Shown: positions 54,306 to 62,900 of the stretch, piece by piece
How the letters are laid out: every line of letters starts with the position of its first letter
How positions within the stretch are numbered: the first letter of the stretch is position 1
Assembly (NCBI GenBank): GCA_020444275.1
Contig: JAHLLG010000002.1
Span: 1,041,991-1,105,990, forward strand
Reading direction: 5' to 3'
Length of the DNA stretch: 64,000 nt
Source: Bacteroidota bacterium
Lineage (GTDB): Bacteria > Bacteroidota > Bacteroidia > Bacteroidales > UBA12077
Program-made: the position numbers and the translations under genes
The notes under the pieces: model-generated
Seen by the model: only the letters and a program-made list of their open reading frames with translations
Databases searched by the model: none
What the model was told of the DNA's origin: nothing

Positions 54306-55145
54306 TTATTTTATAAGATTTAATTCAATTACTGATGATTGTGTATAAGTAGCACTCATTTCTCCACCTTCAGATTGCACTGCGCCTTCAGATTTTTCTT
54401 CAATTTTCAGCTTTACAATTAATCCTTGATCGTAATCAAAATACCAAATCATGTCACCGGTTAATTCACCTTTTAAATCCCAGGGCATTGCCATTAATTC
54501 AAATGTATCATCAAGTTTAGAACTGATTTTAGTTTTAACTACTGCACACTTATGCCCATCTATTTCTTCAAAATCTGTTAATTGATGTTTTAATAATACT
54601 GAAGCTTCAATTTTAGAACCTGCTTCAACTCTTGGGAAATACAGGTTATCATTCCATACATCTCCAACTTTAACTGGCATACTTGGTAAATTTGGAGTTA
54701 CGTATTTAAATAGGAAATCCCAATCAAGTTTACCGCCAAGCATTTCTCCAAAATCAATTACCATCGTTTCATCTTCTGGAATAATCTTTTTTTGATTACC
54801 ACTTGTAGTATACTCAAAACCTAATTTGATGTCTTTTAGATTTCTTGTATCAAGAGTTTGCTGACCCGTTGGTAAAACGATTTTCACATCCATTTTAGGA
54901 ATAAAAATCTCAGATTTTACCTTGGTGCCTTTTTGACTACTTTTTAATTCTATAGGCAACTTCACCTTATATTGAGCAGTCATAGGTTCTTCGTTCATAT
55001 AAGCTTTACTATCTTGTAAATAGTTAAGCTCATACTTTGCTGACTCTACATCTTCCTTAGCATATTGTAATTCAACACTCTTATTACTTGTGCATGATGC
55101 TAAAAAACCCAAGAGTCCAATTAATGTAATTTTTACTTTCTTCAT
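54306..55145 (-). CDS. Lipoprotein of unknown function, efflux-regulon member
   Basis: A 279-residue lipoprotein (lipobox Cys18, LLGFLASC). The body is beta-rich with no motif I can name: KVKSEIFIPKMDVKIVLPTG, VMIDFGEML-like segment, LPSMPVKVGDVWNDNLYFPR, and DFEEIDGHKCAVVKTK. The style (a KVGDVW motif, a protein with long strands and a final TYTQSSVIELNLIK) recalls DUF6263-type or LolA-like lipid-handling lipoproteins, but that is weak. Its promoter and twin-repeat operator match those of the efflux operon, so it probably serves the same stress response. Long structured leader. Confidence 0.7.
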   Translation of the reverse strand: MKKVKITLIGLLGFLASCTSNKSVELQYAKEDVESAKYELNYLQDSKAYMNEEPMTAQYKVKLPIELKSSQKGTKVKSEIFIPKMDVKIVLPTGQQTLDTRNLKDIKLGFEYTTSGNQKKIIPEDETMVIDFGEMLGGKLDWDFLFKYVTPNLPSMPVKVGDVWNDNLYFPRVEAGSKIEASVLLKHQLTDFEEIDGHKCAVVKTKISSKLDDTFELMAMPWDLKGELTGDMIWYFDYDQGLIVKLKIEEKSEGAVQSEGGEMSATYTQSSVIELNLIK

Positions 55146-55178
55146 CTGTTTTAAATTTGTGTCATGACTCAGTAATTT

Positions 55179-55226
55179 GGCACACTGTTAAATCATGGTT
55201 CGTGTGCCTGCCTGTCGGCAGACAGG
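55179..55226 (-). repeat. Two consecutive hairpins in the lipoprotein gene leader
   Basis: GGCACAC (55179-55185) pairs with GTGTGCC (55202-55208); CCTGTC (55211-55216) pairs with GACAGG (55221-55226) over a GGCA loop. The second is a GC-rich REP-like palindrome in an A/T-rich region. Both lie downstream of the predicted transcription start and about 35-80 nt upstream of the ATG. Confidence 0.55.
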
Positions 55227-55294
55227 TGTCTCAATAATTATCTCAGTCATGGACTGTTTCATTTTTGCTTTTTTTAATTGTTATTTTTCTAATG

Positions 55295-55302
55295 CAAAAA
55301 TG
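55295..55302 (-). promoter_or_regulatory. -7 box of the lipoprotein/DUF2141 unit (CATTTTTG)
   Basis: One mismatch from TAnnTTTG on the minus strand. Spacing to its operator is identical to that at the efflux operon, and both are followed by a similar TAGAAA. The leader is about 140 nt. Confidence 0.55.
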
Positions 55303-55322
55303 CCATCAGTTTATTACCAGAC

Positions 55323-55350
55323 TTTTTCCAAATTGTGACAAATTGTTACA
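55323..55350 (-). promoter_or_regulatory. Twin-repeat operator of the lipoprotein/DUF2141 unit
   Basis: TTTTTCCA, AATTGTGACA, AATTGTTACA in tandem: the same block as 52813-52840 with a single T-to-G change in the first repeat. Confidence 0.7.
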
Positions 55351-55737
55351 GGATTAATAGCATAACATATTACTATCTAATTACAAACACATTGACACAC
55401 AAGGTGAAATCTGCGCATAGTGTAAAACATGTATTCATAAGTAAGATTGTGGAAAGTAGTAAATGTCAATATTATCGGCTCGTGTGAACATTGTATCGGT
55501 TTAATAGCATAAAGCTCCAATTTCTGTCAATACGAATACACTTAAAGTTATGCTATATTAGTATAAAAACAAGACCAATTCAATTACTTAAAATACGTTT
55601 AATAAACCATAAAAGAAAAGACTTCTCTTTTTAAGATAAGCAAAATAAGTGACTGTAATATTTAAAATTTTTTGCTTTAGCGAAGGAGTTTGTTTTTCGC
55701 AAACACTTTTGTATTACACTGATTATGTGACGCTTAT

Positions 55738-55842
55738 ACCTATTTGCCGATACAGAAAGTAATTTTATTTGCGTTATAGACTGATTTATTGACTTTTATG
55801 CAAATTGAAAATTGTGAAAAAGTGTAAAAATGTTGTAAATAA
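55738..55842 (+). repeat. 105-bp imperfect direct repeat, copy B
   Basis: Same orientation and length as copy A (45310-45414). Identity is highest in the first 63 bp and in the AAAAAGTGTAAAAATG block. Lies downstream of the 3' end of the FtsX-type permease gene, as copy A lies downstream of the histidine kinase gene. An exact CTAACCATTAG follows each copy (44 and 135 bp later). Confidence 0.75.
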
Positions 55843-56007
55843 TATTTGCACCCGGCAAAGACATTTGACTTTCTTTATCAACAACCTGTCCTCTTATTAT
55901 TTGAGATAATGTCTTTTTTTCTTGGAAAAAATTTGTGATAAAAAAACACTAATCCGATAAACAGTAATATTTTATTCTAACCATTAGATATTCTTAATTA
56001 TGTCTTA

Positions 56008-58428
56008 TTATTCATACCTTAAAGCCGTTGCCGGATTCATATTTGCTACTTTATAGGTATGCCATGATATAGTTAAAAAACCTATGAATAAGGCAAACAC
56101 TCCTGATAAAACGAATATCCACAAACCTAAATTTGTTTTATAAGCAAATCCATCTAACCATTTAGTAAGTGAATAATATGAAATTGGGAATGCTATAACA
56201 GTAGCTAATAAAATCCATTTTAAATAATCAAAATTTAACATCTTAACTATTTCAAATACGCTTGCTCCATTTACTTTTCTTATACCAATTTCTTTTGTTC
56301 GTATTATGGTATTATACCAAACCATTGAAAATAGATTTATTACGCTTATTAAAATGGTTAGTAAAACAAAAAACTTAAGCAGTAAGGTTAGTTTTAAATC
56401 ATCAGTATATTGTTTATTATAATGATCTTCTAACCAAAAATATTCATATGGATAGTTAGGAAATGTTTCTAGAAACATGTTACTGATGAATGAGTTTATG
56501 GATTCAAAATTTTCCAAATTATTGAGTTTAACAATATAATTTCCCCATAACATATCCTGACCCCAATTTAATAATACAATAGGGGCTGGACTTTTTTTCA
56601 TTGATTGAAAGTGAAAGTCATTGCAGACTCCAATTATTGGAATCTCATGATGCTGCATTTGGCTTTCATCATCTAAAACCAATACTCTTCCTAATGCTTC
56701 TGATGGCTTTTGGTAACCTAATTTTTCTAAACAAGATTTATTAATGATACAACCTGAATTTTCGGGATTCAGATCATTCTGAAAATTCTCTCCTTCAATA
56801 AGTTCAATTTTGAAGATATCTAAAAAACTAACATCTGTAACATAAAGGCCAGGCTTTATTGAATTAGATTTTCCTTTTTCAGACGCATTAAAATTAAATG
56901 CAAGTATATCGCCTGGCACAGCATAGCAACTCGAAATATATGATATTCCTGGATGCTTTACCAGTTCTTGTTCAAATGCGTTGAGATTATTTACTCTTCT
57001 TGAACTCTTTCTTATAAATTGAGGAACTTTTACAACAAGATTATTTGAGATGTCAAAACCTTTATTCTTATGTGTCAAATAATTCACCTGTTTGTCAATG
57101 CCAATAATTATTGAAATTATGGATATGATAATAACAAATTGTATAACTGTAATAATCTGTCGAATGGACATTTTATTAGCTTTTCCGTTTCTTTTATATG
57201 ATAACAATTCAAGAGGTTTCTTTTTTTGAATCATTAGAACAGGAAAAATAATTGTAAGAACAGAACTTGAGAAATAAACTATTATAAACCCAATCCAAAA
57301 ATTTAGTGAATTAAACGAAAGGCTTATATCAATATTAAGATTGTTATAAATCGTACTTCCTATTAATGAACATATAATAAAAGAGATCGCAATTGCAATT
57401 GCATGAATTAAAAATGATTCTGTTAGAAATTGGTTTACTAAATGTTTCTTTGGAATACCAAAAACCTTTTGAACCCCAATGTCTTTAATGTTTTTAAATA
57501 TTCTGGTATAAAAGAAATACACATAATTAAACCCTGATGCTATAAGTACTAGTAAAGCAATTACAATTAAGATATTTAAATAATTGTTTTTCCCATTTAT
57601 TGAAAGTTCTCCTGATAGATCTGATTTTAAATGAATGTCTTTCAGCGATTGCAATTGGTACTTATGTATTGAGTTTGTATTTTCAAAATAGCTTTTCTTA
57701 TTTTCATAAACCAGCCGATTCATTGCATTTTCAATATCTTGTAAATTTGCACCTTGGGTTGTTTTAATATAGGTATGAAAAGATGTTTCACCCCAATTAT
57801 CTTTTAAAGGGGGCGGAAGGCGCATATTATCATGAAAAGAAAGAAACATATCAGCCTTAAAATGAGTATTTGCTGGTATATCTTTAAAAATTCCTTCAAC
57901 TTCGTATTCGTATCCCGGGTATTTAAAAACAATTTCCCCTATAGGGTCTTTATCGTCAAAATATTTTTTAGCTATTTTTTCAGAAATAATAACTTTATAT
58001 GGTTCTGTTAAAACTTCAGCTCTTTTACTCTTTACTATTTCGATTGATAAGACTTCGAATATTCCTGTTGAAGCATGATAAACATTTTCATTTGTAAATA
58101 TATTTTCATCAATTCTATATTGAGAATTTCGAGTCTGCGATAAAAAACCGGACGAAATAACATTTGGAAATTCTGCAACCAATTCTTTACCAAGAATTCT
58201 TTCACACTGGGGCGTTTTTATAACTAACTCATTATTTGAATATATTTCAGTAACAATTCTATATATATTATTGTATTCTGGAATGTATTTATCATAGGAT
58301 TTTTCATATATCACATAACTTGATATGATAATAAATGAAACAAAGCCAACACAAAGAGAAAACAGCAAAGCAATCGTTGTTACTTTGTTTTTTACTAATT
58401 TGCGCAGTGCAAGTTTTAATTCGTACAT
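56008..58428 (-). CDS. Orphan FtsX/MacB-type permease with two membrane halves
   Basis: An 806-residue protein built from two MacB_PCD-FtsX halves: TM at about 20-40, periplasmic domain to about 270, three helices (about 280-400, with KNIKDIGVQKVFGIPKKHLV), a second N-terminal helix (about 420-440), a second periplasmic domain, and a final helix triple with TIIRTKEIGIRKVNGASVFE, ending AATALRYE-like (NMNPATALRYE). This is the Bacteroidota long ABC permease that usually occurs in clusters with an ATPase and sigma-54 regulators. Here no ATPase is adjacent, so it must borrow one or act otherwise. A perfect -7 box lies 54 bp upstream of the start. Confidence 0.9.
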   Translation of the reverse strand: MYELKLALRKLVKNKVTTIALLFSLCVGFVSFIIISSYVIYEKSYDKYIPEYNNIYRIVTEIYSNNELVIKTPQCERILGKELVAEFPNVISSGFLSQTRNSQYRIDENIFTNENVYHASTGIFEVLSIEIVKSKRAEVLTEPYKVIISEKIAKKYFDDKDPIGEIVFKYPGYEYEVEGIFKDIPANTHFKADMFLSFHDNMRLPPPLKDNWGETSFHTYIKTTQGANLQDIENAMNRLVYENKKSYFENTNSIHKYQLQSLKDIHLKSDLSGELSINGKNNYLNILIVIALLVLIASGFNYVYFFYTRIFKNIKDIGVQKVFGIPKKHLVNQFLTESFLIHAIAIAISFIICSLIGSTIYNNLNIDISLSFNSLNFWIGFIIVYFSSSVLTIIFPVLMIQKKKPLELLSYKRNGKANKMSIRQIITVIQFVIIISIISIIIGIDKQVNYLTHKNKGFDISNNLVVKVPQFIRKSSRRVNNLNAFEQELVKHPGISYISSCYAVPGDILAFNFNASEKGKSNSIKPGLYVTDVSFLDIFKIELIEGENFQNDLNPENSGCIINKSCLEKLGYQKPSEALGRVLVLDDESQMQHHEIPIIGVCNDFHFQSMKKSPAPIVLLNWGQDMLWGNYIVKLNNLENFESINSFISNMFLETFPNYPYEYFWLEDHYNKQYTDDLKLTLLLKFFVLLTILISVINLFSMVWYNTIIRTKEIGIRKVNGASVFEIVKMLNFDYLKWILLATVIAFPISYYSLTKWLDGFAYKTNLGLWIFVLSGVFALFIGFLTISWHTYKVANMNPATALRYE

Positions 58429-58481
58429 AGTTCCTTTTTTGAATGTTATAGTTATCTTTTAATGAACGTTAATATCAGATT

Positions 58482-58489
58482 CAAAAATA
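58482..58489 (-). promoter_or_regulatory. -7 box (TATTTTTG) of the FtsX-type permease gene
   Basis: Exact TAnnTTTG match on the minus strand, 54 bp before the start codon. No clear -33 element. Confidence 0.45.
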
Positions 58490-58634
58490 ATTTTCAGACT
58501 ATCAGATAAAGTATGTTTTAATTCAAATAACACAACCACAACCATTTAATATACGTAACATCAATTTGCATTCGACTCCCACAGGTTGCAAAAATGAGTT
58601 TATTCAAACATTTCCTCTAAAGAGTGGTTTCAAT

Positions 58635-59768
58635 TTAATCAATCCAAAAATCTGGTTTTTGTGCTAAACCACCCTCCATTTCACAATTTATGCAATATTC
58701 CGATACACCAGCTGCCCCTTCGTTGGTGCTAATAATAAAAACAGGAGTTGTTCGCTCTTGCAATTCTTCAATATCAGTATTCAATGCACATTCATCATGA
58801 TAATAAAAATCAACTCTTGGTCTATCTACAAATATCCTTTTAGAAGATACCGAACCTACAGTAAAATATCCATATACAGGTTCAAACTGATTATTTATAT
58901 TCCTAATATTCCCAACAATATCAATTGGCTGCTCAACAGTCAGAAAATTTTCCTGAGAAAACTGATCTTCAATATTCTTCCAGAATTGATAAGCTTCCTC
59001 ATCAATTGAGTATTGTTCAACTAAAAGACTATAGCGCTCTTGCAAACGCTTTGTATCAGTACCAACAAAATGCAACGGTTGATTTTTTATTTGCGGAATA
59101 GCAAGGTTAGCTGTTTTCCCAGCAAAACAGTATCTAACTTTTTGAGTCTTCCAACACCTGTATAACCCCATATAATAAGCTATGGTTTCAGGATCTGCAT
59201 TAAACATGGTAGACAATTTACGATTGGCTCTATACTCAAATGTTTCAATCATTTTCCAGAGAAAATAACTATCTTCATTTTCTGCAAGTTGTGAGTTTAA
59301 ATAAAACTGATATCCTGGCAAGTCTTTACCATAAATATCATTGTTTTTATACGTAAGTTGTTCGTAAACAGAATCGATACCAATTGACGGTAACATCACC
59401 TGCGGCTTTGAATAATATTCCTTACCATCGGGAGTTTCGATAGAAATACTATACGTATGGCCTATAATTCCTATTATTCCATCATCGGAAGATGTGTATA
59501 TCCCAGGTTCAGTTTCCTTTAATGTTTCATATGTTGTTTCGTTCTCTATGAGTGTCACAATGCAATCTTGATATGGAATTCGTTGATAATTGTTCACCGG
59601 GGTAGAAAAGGAAAGCTCTACAGTATAAGGACCTGGATTGTTACTAATTAGTCCATCTACAACTAGAATTTTTGTATAAGAATTGGATTTAAGCAGGACC
59701 TCATCTTTACATCCAAATAAAATAGTAAGCAAAAGCAAAACAGTAATCCTATTTAACCTAAAGAGCAT
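58635..59768 (-). CDS. DUF4249 lipoprotein
   Basis: A 377-residue lipoprotein from the ATG at 59768, which opens the signal (MLFRLNRITVLLLLTILFGC, Cys20); an in-frame extension upstream has no signal and is unlikely. DUF4249 features: KILVVDGLISNNPGPYTVEL near the N-terminus, IPYQDCIVTLIEN, GHTYSISIETPDGKEYYSKP, and C-terminal CINCEMEGGLAQKPDFW with a CxxC. DUF4249 proteins normally sit beside a TonB-dependent receptor, acting like a SusD-type surface partner. None is adjacent here. Confidence 0.9.
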   Translation of the reverse strand: MLFRLNRITVLLLLTILFGCKDEVLLKSNSYTKILVVDGLISNNPGPYTVELSFSTPVNNYQRIPYQDCIVTLIENETTYETLKETEPGIYTSSDDGIIGIIGHTYSISIETPDGKEYYSKPQVMLPSIGIDSVYEQLTYKNNDIYGKDLPGYQFYLNSQLAENEDSYFLWKMIETFEYRANRKLSTMFNADPETIAYYMGLYRCWKTQKVRYCFAGKTANLAIPQIKNQPLHFVGTDTKRLQERYSLLVEQYSIDEEAYQFWKNIEDQFSQENFLTVEQPIDIVGNIRNINNQFEPVYGYFTVGSVSSKRIFVDRPRVDFYYHDECALNTDIEELQERTTPVFIISTNEGAAGVSEYCINCEMEGGLAQKPDFWID

Positions 59769-59926
59769 GTATTTTATCTGTTTTATGATTCCAAGAGATA
59801 AATTGGTAACGCTTGAAGATGAGTTATTTCTGTATTTAATAATTACGTTATTCATTTTTCATTTTTATTATTTAATTGCTGAACTATTTGTTATTCACGA
59901 ATTGAATATTTTATCGGTATACTTTT

Positions 59927-60808
59927 CTATTTTAATTCTGATAATACTTTTTCAGCATTTTTATTCTCTGGATTTAACTCCAATGATTTCTGATAGGCTT
60001 TTATCGCATTTTCCTTGTATCCTAATTTTAAAAGGCATTCACCATAACTATCAAAAGTGTTATAAGCATTAGGATGCAATTCTGTATTCAACCCAAAGAT
60101 TTTTAACGCATCCTTTATTTTTCCTTCTCTTGTAAGCTGATAACCAAAATTATTAAGCCAATTTTCACGTAAATCATATAAAGAATTCTTAATATCTCCT
60201 TGCTTAACAATTTGTATAATCTCATCAATACTTTTCCCTTCTTCGTACAATTCTGTTAGTTTTTTTCTATTCAAATTTTTTATTTTCTCTCTTTGCTGAG
60301 CCAACGTTTCCACCCCATATTCAATTCTTTCGGCATCAGTAATCTTTGTGGTATCAATTTCACTTAATACCCAAGGTTGGCCTTTCGGTTTTCTATATTG
60401 CGTACCATAGATTTGAGGTTTATTTCTGCTCAATAAATCTCTATCGATTGCTGCAGCTAACAACCATTTACTTCTTGTTGAATCTAATTCTATAGATTTT
60501 CTCATTAGTTTCACAGCCATTCCATATGCAACGGAGTCTTCACCATGCTGAAAAACAATTGCTGCATTGTTATAATCTGCTGAAGTAATTACTTTGTTTG
60601 AATCTAATAATTCATAGACTCTTGCTTCCCTTAAACTATCGTTTTTTTGTACAATACTCCAATCGATATGATTCGTTCTATCTGCCTGGTCGCTTTTAAA
60701 GATTTCAATAAGTTCCCGGTTATCTTCAACTTTCTCTTGGGCTAGAGCATTGTTAGAATTACAGGAAATAAATCCTATAATTATGGCTGGTAAAATAATT
60801 TTTTTCAT
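59927..60808 (-). CDS. DUF6624/TPR exported protein
   Basis: A 293-residue protein from the ATG at 60808 (MKKIILPAIIIGFISC), a lipoprotein signal with Cys16; an in-frame ATG at 60838 precedes the signal. Residues about 30-150 match DUF6624 (QADRTNHIDWSIVQKNDSLR, VFQHGEDSVAYGMAVKLMRK, SKWLLAAAIDRDLLSR). The C-terminal third holds two to three TPR units (LYDLRENWLNNFGYQLTREG, KENAIKAYQKSLELNPENKN). Function unknown; 22 bp downstream of the esterase gene. Confidence 0.8.
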   Translation of the reverse strand: MKKIILPAIIIGFISCNSNNALAQEKVEDNRELIEIFKSDQADRTNHIDWSIVQKNDSLREARVYELLDSNKVITSADYNNAAIVFQHGEDSVAYGMAVKLMRKSIELDSTRSKWLLAAAIDRDLLSRNKPQIYGTQYRKPKGQPWVLSEIDTTKITDAERIEYGVETLAQQREKIKNLNRKKLTELYEEGKSIDEIIQIVKQGDIKNSLYDLRENWLNNFGYQLTREGKIKDALKIFGLNTELHPNAYNTFDSYGECLLKLGYKENAIKAYQKSLELNPENKNAEKVLSELK

Positions 60809-60830
60809 TTTAATTGATTTTAGTTTATTT

Positions 60831-61835
60831 TTATTCAATCACCCACCTTAAATATTCATCAAGTAAGCTTGAAAAATCTTTGGGGAACTGATGTCCTAAG
60901 CCTGAATTTATAGTCATTTTAGTTTCTCCTCCGATTTCGTCGAACTTGTTTATGAGTTCTTTTTGGTCTTTTAATGCAAAATCTTTTTCGCCTGTTATTA
61001 TTCCAAGTCTGTTTTTTTTAACTGCATATTGACTAATTGAGCTGTCAGTAACATCTGGCACTACAGGACAATTTAGGACCATATCTGATACGGGCACAAA
61101 TTGGCTAAAAGCATAATCGATTGCTAAACAGCCACCTGCTGACATTCCACTGAATATAATTTTATTCTCGTTTATTTTGTAATTATCTACAATCAAATCA
61201 AATATCTCCTTGAACTCCTTATCGGTTTTATCATCGTTTAGCACCCATTTATAATTATACTGATTCATGAAAATATACGACTGCAAATAGACGACTATAA
61301 ACTTGTCTCTCATCACATCAGAAGTCCAGACATGCTTTGCCTTTTGAAGATTTCTGCCATTCCCATGAAAAATAAATAATGAGGGATATACTTTTTCTTC
61401 TGAATAATTTGAAGGCAAAACAACCTCATATTTCACATGCGATAAACCGTTCAAACTATCGCCTATTTGTTTATCAATTTCTGCTAGCCTATCAAACTCA
61501 GCATTATTTTTAAACCGATTTTCAAATTGCCAATTATTTAATCCGTAGAAATATCTTTTTTCTAAGCCATAAGCCCAGTTTTTCAATGCACTGGAATCTC
61601 GATTAATTCTAGCGTATAAAAAATCTAGAATGTAGGTTGCTTTTTCATCATAATCAGGAAACGCCCTCAAGCCATATTCAATGGCGAGTATTGCCGAATC
61701 TAATTTATTTGTTTGTACATATTTCCTAGACAATTGATCAAGTTCTTCAAATGAATTGAAACTTTCAAATTGGGAAAAAGCAGTTATACTATAAACACTT
61801 AGTGATAATAAAATAAATAATAGTTTCAATTTCAT
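60831..61835 (-). CDS. Exported alpha/beta hydrolase (esterase-like)
   Basis: A 334-residue protein with signal peptide (ending ITAFSQ). N-terminal helical ~100 residues, then an alpha/beta hydrolase: oxyanion/N-terminal LFIFHGNGRNLQKA, nucleophile elbow GMSAGG, acid in ITGEKDFALKDQ, and His in GLGHQFPKDF. Resembles feruloyl-esterase/PHB-depolymerase-like (poly(3-hydroxybutyrate)) hydrolases. Four downstream bases separate nothing regulatory; it is followed by the DUF6624 gene and preceded, 92 bp away, by the PD40 pair, which may form a loose unit. Substrate unknown. Confidence 0.85.
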   Translation of the reverse strand: MKLKLLFILLSLSVYSITAFSQFESFNSFEELDQLSRKYVQTNKLDSAILAIEYGLRAFPDYDEKATYILDFLYARINRDSSALKNWAYGLEKRYFYGLNNWQFENRFKNNAEFDRLAEIDKQIGDSLNGLSHVKYEVVLPSNYSEEKVYPSLFIFHGNGRNLQKAKHVWTSDVMRDKFIVVYLQSYIFMNQYNYKWVLNDDKTDKEFKEIFDLIVDNYKINENKIIFSGMSAGGCLAIDYAFSQFVPVSDMVLNCPVVPDVTDSSISQYAVKKNRLGIITGEKDFALKDQKELINKFDEIGGETKMTINSGLGHQFPKDFSSLLDEYLRWVIE

Positions 61836-61927
61836 TTTGTTCAGTTTTAATTTATGTATTTTGTATTCACAACTTTTAGATTAAAACACAGAAATACTGC
61901 CATATCTTTTTTATTAATTGATTTTTA

Positions 61928-62896
61928 CTAATCCTGTTTATTTTTTGGATTAAAAACTTCCTTTTTTAGATCGTCAATTATTTTTGCACTTACCCAAAAT
62001 ATGTCTTGTCCATTTTCTTCAGTCCATCGAGTAAAGAACAAATATTTTCCATCAGGACTTACCGAAGGAAATCTTTCTTGCGATGGAGTATTAATATTAT
62101 CGCCCATATATATTGCTTCTGTCCACTTACCATCATTTTTCTTGTAACTAATATATAAATCACCATAATCATCTCGATGCATATTTCTTGTAGATGAAAA
62201 AATAATATAACTCTCATCGGGTGCTATAAAAGGTGTCCAATCTTGAAAATTTGAATTTATAAATTTAGGCAGAGCTTGAGGTTCCGAATAATCCAATCCA
62301 TTTTTCTTTGCATAGTATATTCCACATTGTTGTGTAACTCCCTTAAGAATACTTAAGAAATACATATTTCCATTGTTAGAAAAATTTAAGTTTATTAATT
62401 TCGGTTCTTTGTTAAATGGATTTTGAAATATCTCTGGCTCTTTCCATTCATTATCAAATAGCTCGCTATACCAAACTTTAGAATTCGGTTTTAAAGTCCA
62501 ATGTAATGCTTTTAATGAATCAGATAATTGATTTAGATTTCTGTCTGAGCTGAAATATATTTTGCCATTATAATAAAACGGACTATCATCAGAATATTTT
62601 CCAGAAAAGCTTGCAATTTGAGGAGTTGTCCATTTTCCATTATCATACTTACAAAAATAAATTGTTTTGATATTCTCATTTGTTGGATAATCAATAGCTG
62701 TCCAGAAAAAGCTTTTTAAATCTGATGTAAAAGTTGGACTGCTATGCTCAAGTTTGTTTGTTGAAACTACTCCAGGTCCAAAAACTTCAGGAATATCTTT
62801 TGGCGGAGTTTGTCCTAAATATTTCCACGAATCATTTTGTGCAAATGGTACAATTGTGAAAAGGATTAATGCTGAAATTAAAGATATTTTTCTCAT
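61928..62896 (-). CDS. PD40/TolB-like beta-propeller protein
   Basis: A 322-residue exported protein (signal ending VPFAQ). Five to six PD40 blades: SPTFTSDLKSFFWTAIDYPT, DDSPFYYNGKIYFSSDRN, WTPFIAPDESYIIFSSTRNM, FPSVSPDGKYLFFTRWTEEN. Binding protein by family, no catalytic residues. It is a tandem paralogue of the next upstream gene (gap 4 bp), sharing GQTPPxDIPxVF near the N-terminus and DDYGDLYISY/F. Confidence 0.88.
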   Translation of the reverse strand: MRKISLISALILFTIVPFAQNDSWKYLGQTPPKDIPEVFGPGVVSTNKLEHSSPTFTSDLKSFFWTAIDYPTNENIKTIYFCKYDNGKWTTPQIASFSGKYSDDSPFYYNGKIYFSSDRNLNQLSDSLKALHWTLKPNSKVWYSELFDNEWKEPEIFQNPFNKEPKLINLNFSNNGNMYFLSILKGVTQQCGIYYAKKNGLDYSEPQALPKFINSNFQDWTPFIAPDESYIIFSSTRNMHRDDYGDLYISYKKNDGKWTEAIYMGDNINTPSQERFPSVSPDGKYLFFTRWTEENGQDIFWVSAKIIDDLKKEVFNPKNKQD

Positions 62897-62900
62897 AAGT

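Larger units (their letters stand above)
55146..56007. other. 862-bp intergenic region
   Basis: Contains, from low to high coordinates: the structured leader of the lipoprotein gene (55179-55226), its -7 box and twin-repeat operator (55295-55350), about 390 bp with no recognised feature except a small GTTTG/CAAAC hairpin (55688-55704), direct repeat copy B (55738-55842), and a short tail to the FtsX-type gene including CTAACCATTAG (55977-55987). No ORF supported. Confidence 0.6.

Noticed and set aside
55688-55704. GTTTG/CAAAC hairpin as terminator or RNA
   Set aside because: Only five base pairs, no T-run and no transcript expected there.
45310-55842. Composite transposon or integrated element
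   Set aside because: No transposase, integrase or tRNA-end was found in or beside the block; only the repeats support mobility, so it is reported as repeats and not as a mobile element.
59769-59855. N-terminal extension of the DUF4249 gene
   Set aside because: The lipoprotein signal starts at the ATG at 59768; the extra residues have no signal and are Ser/Asn-rich.
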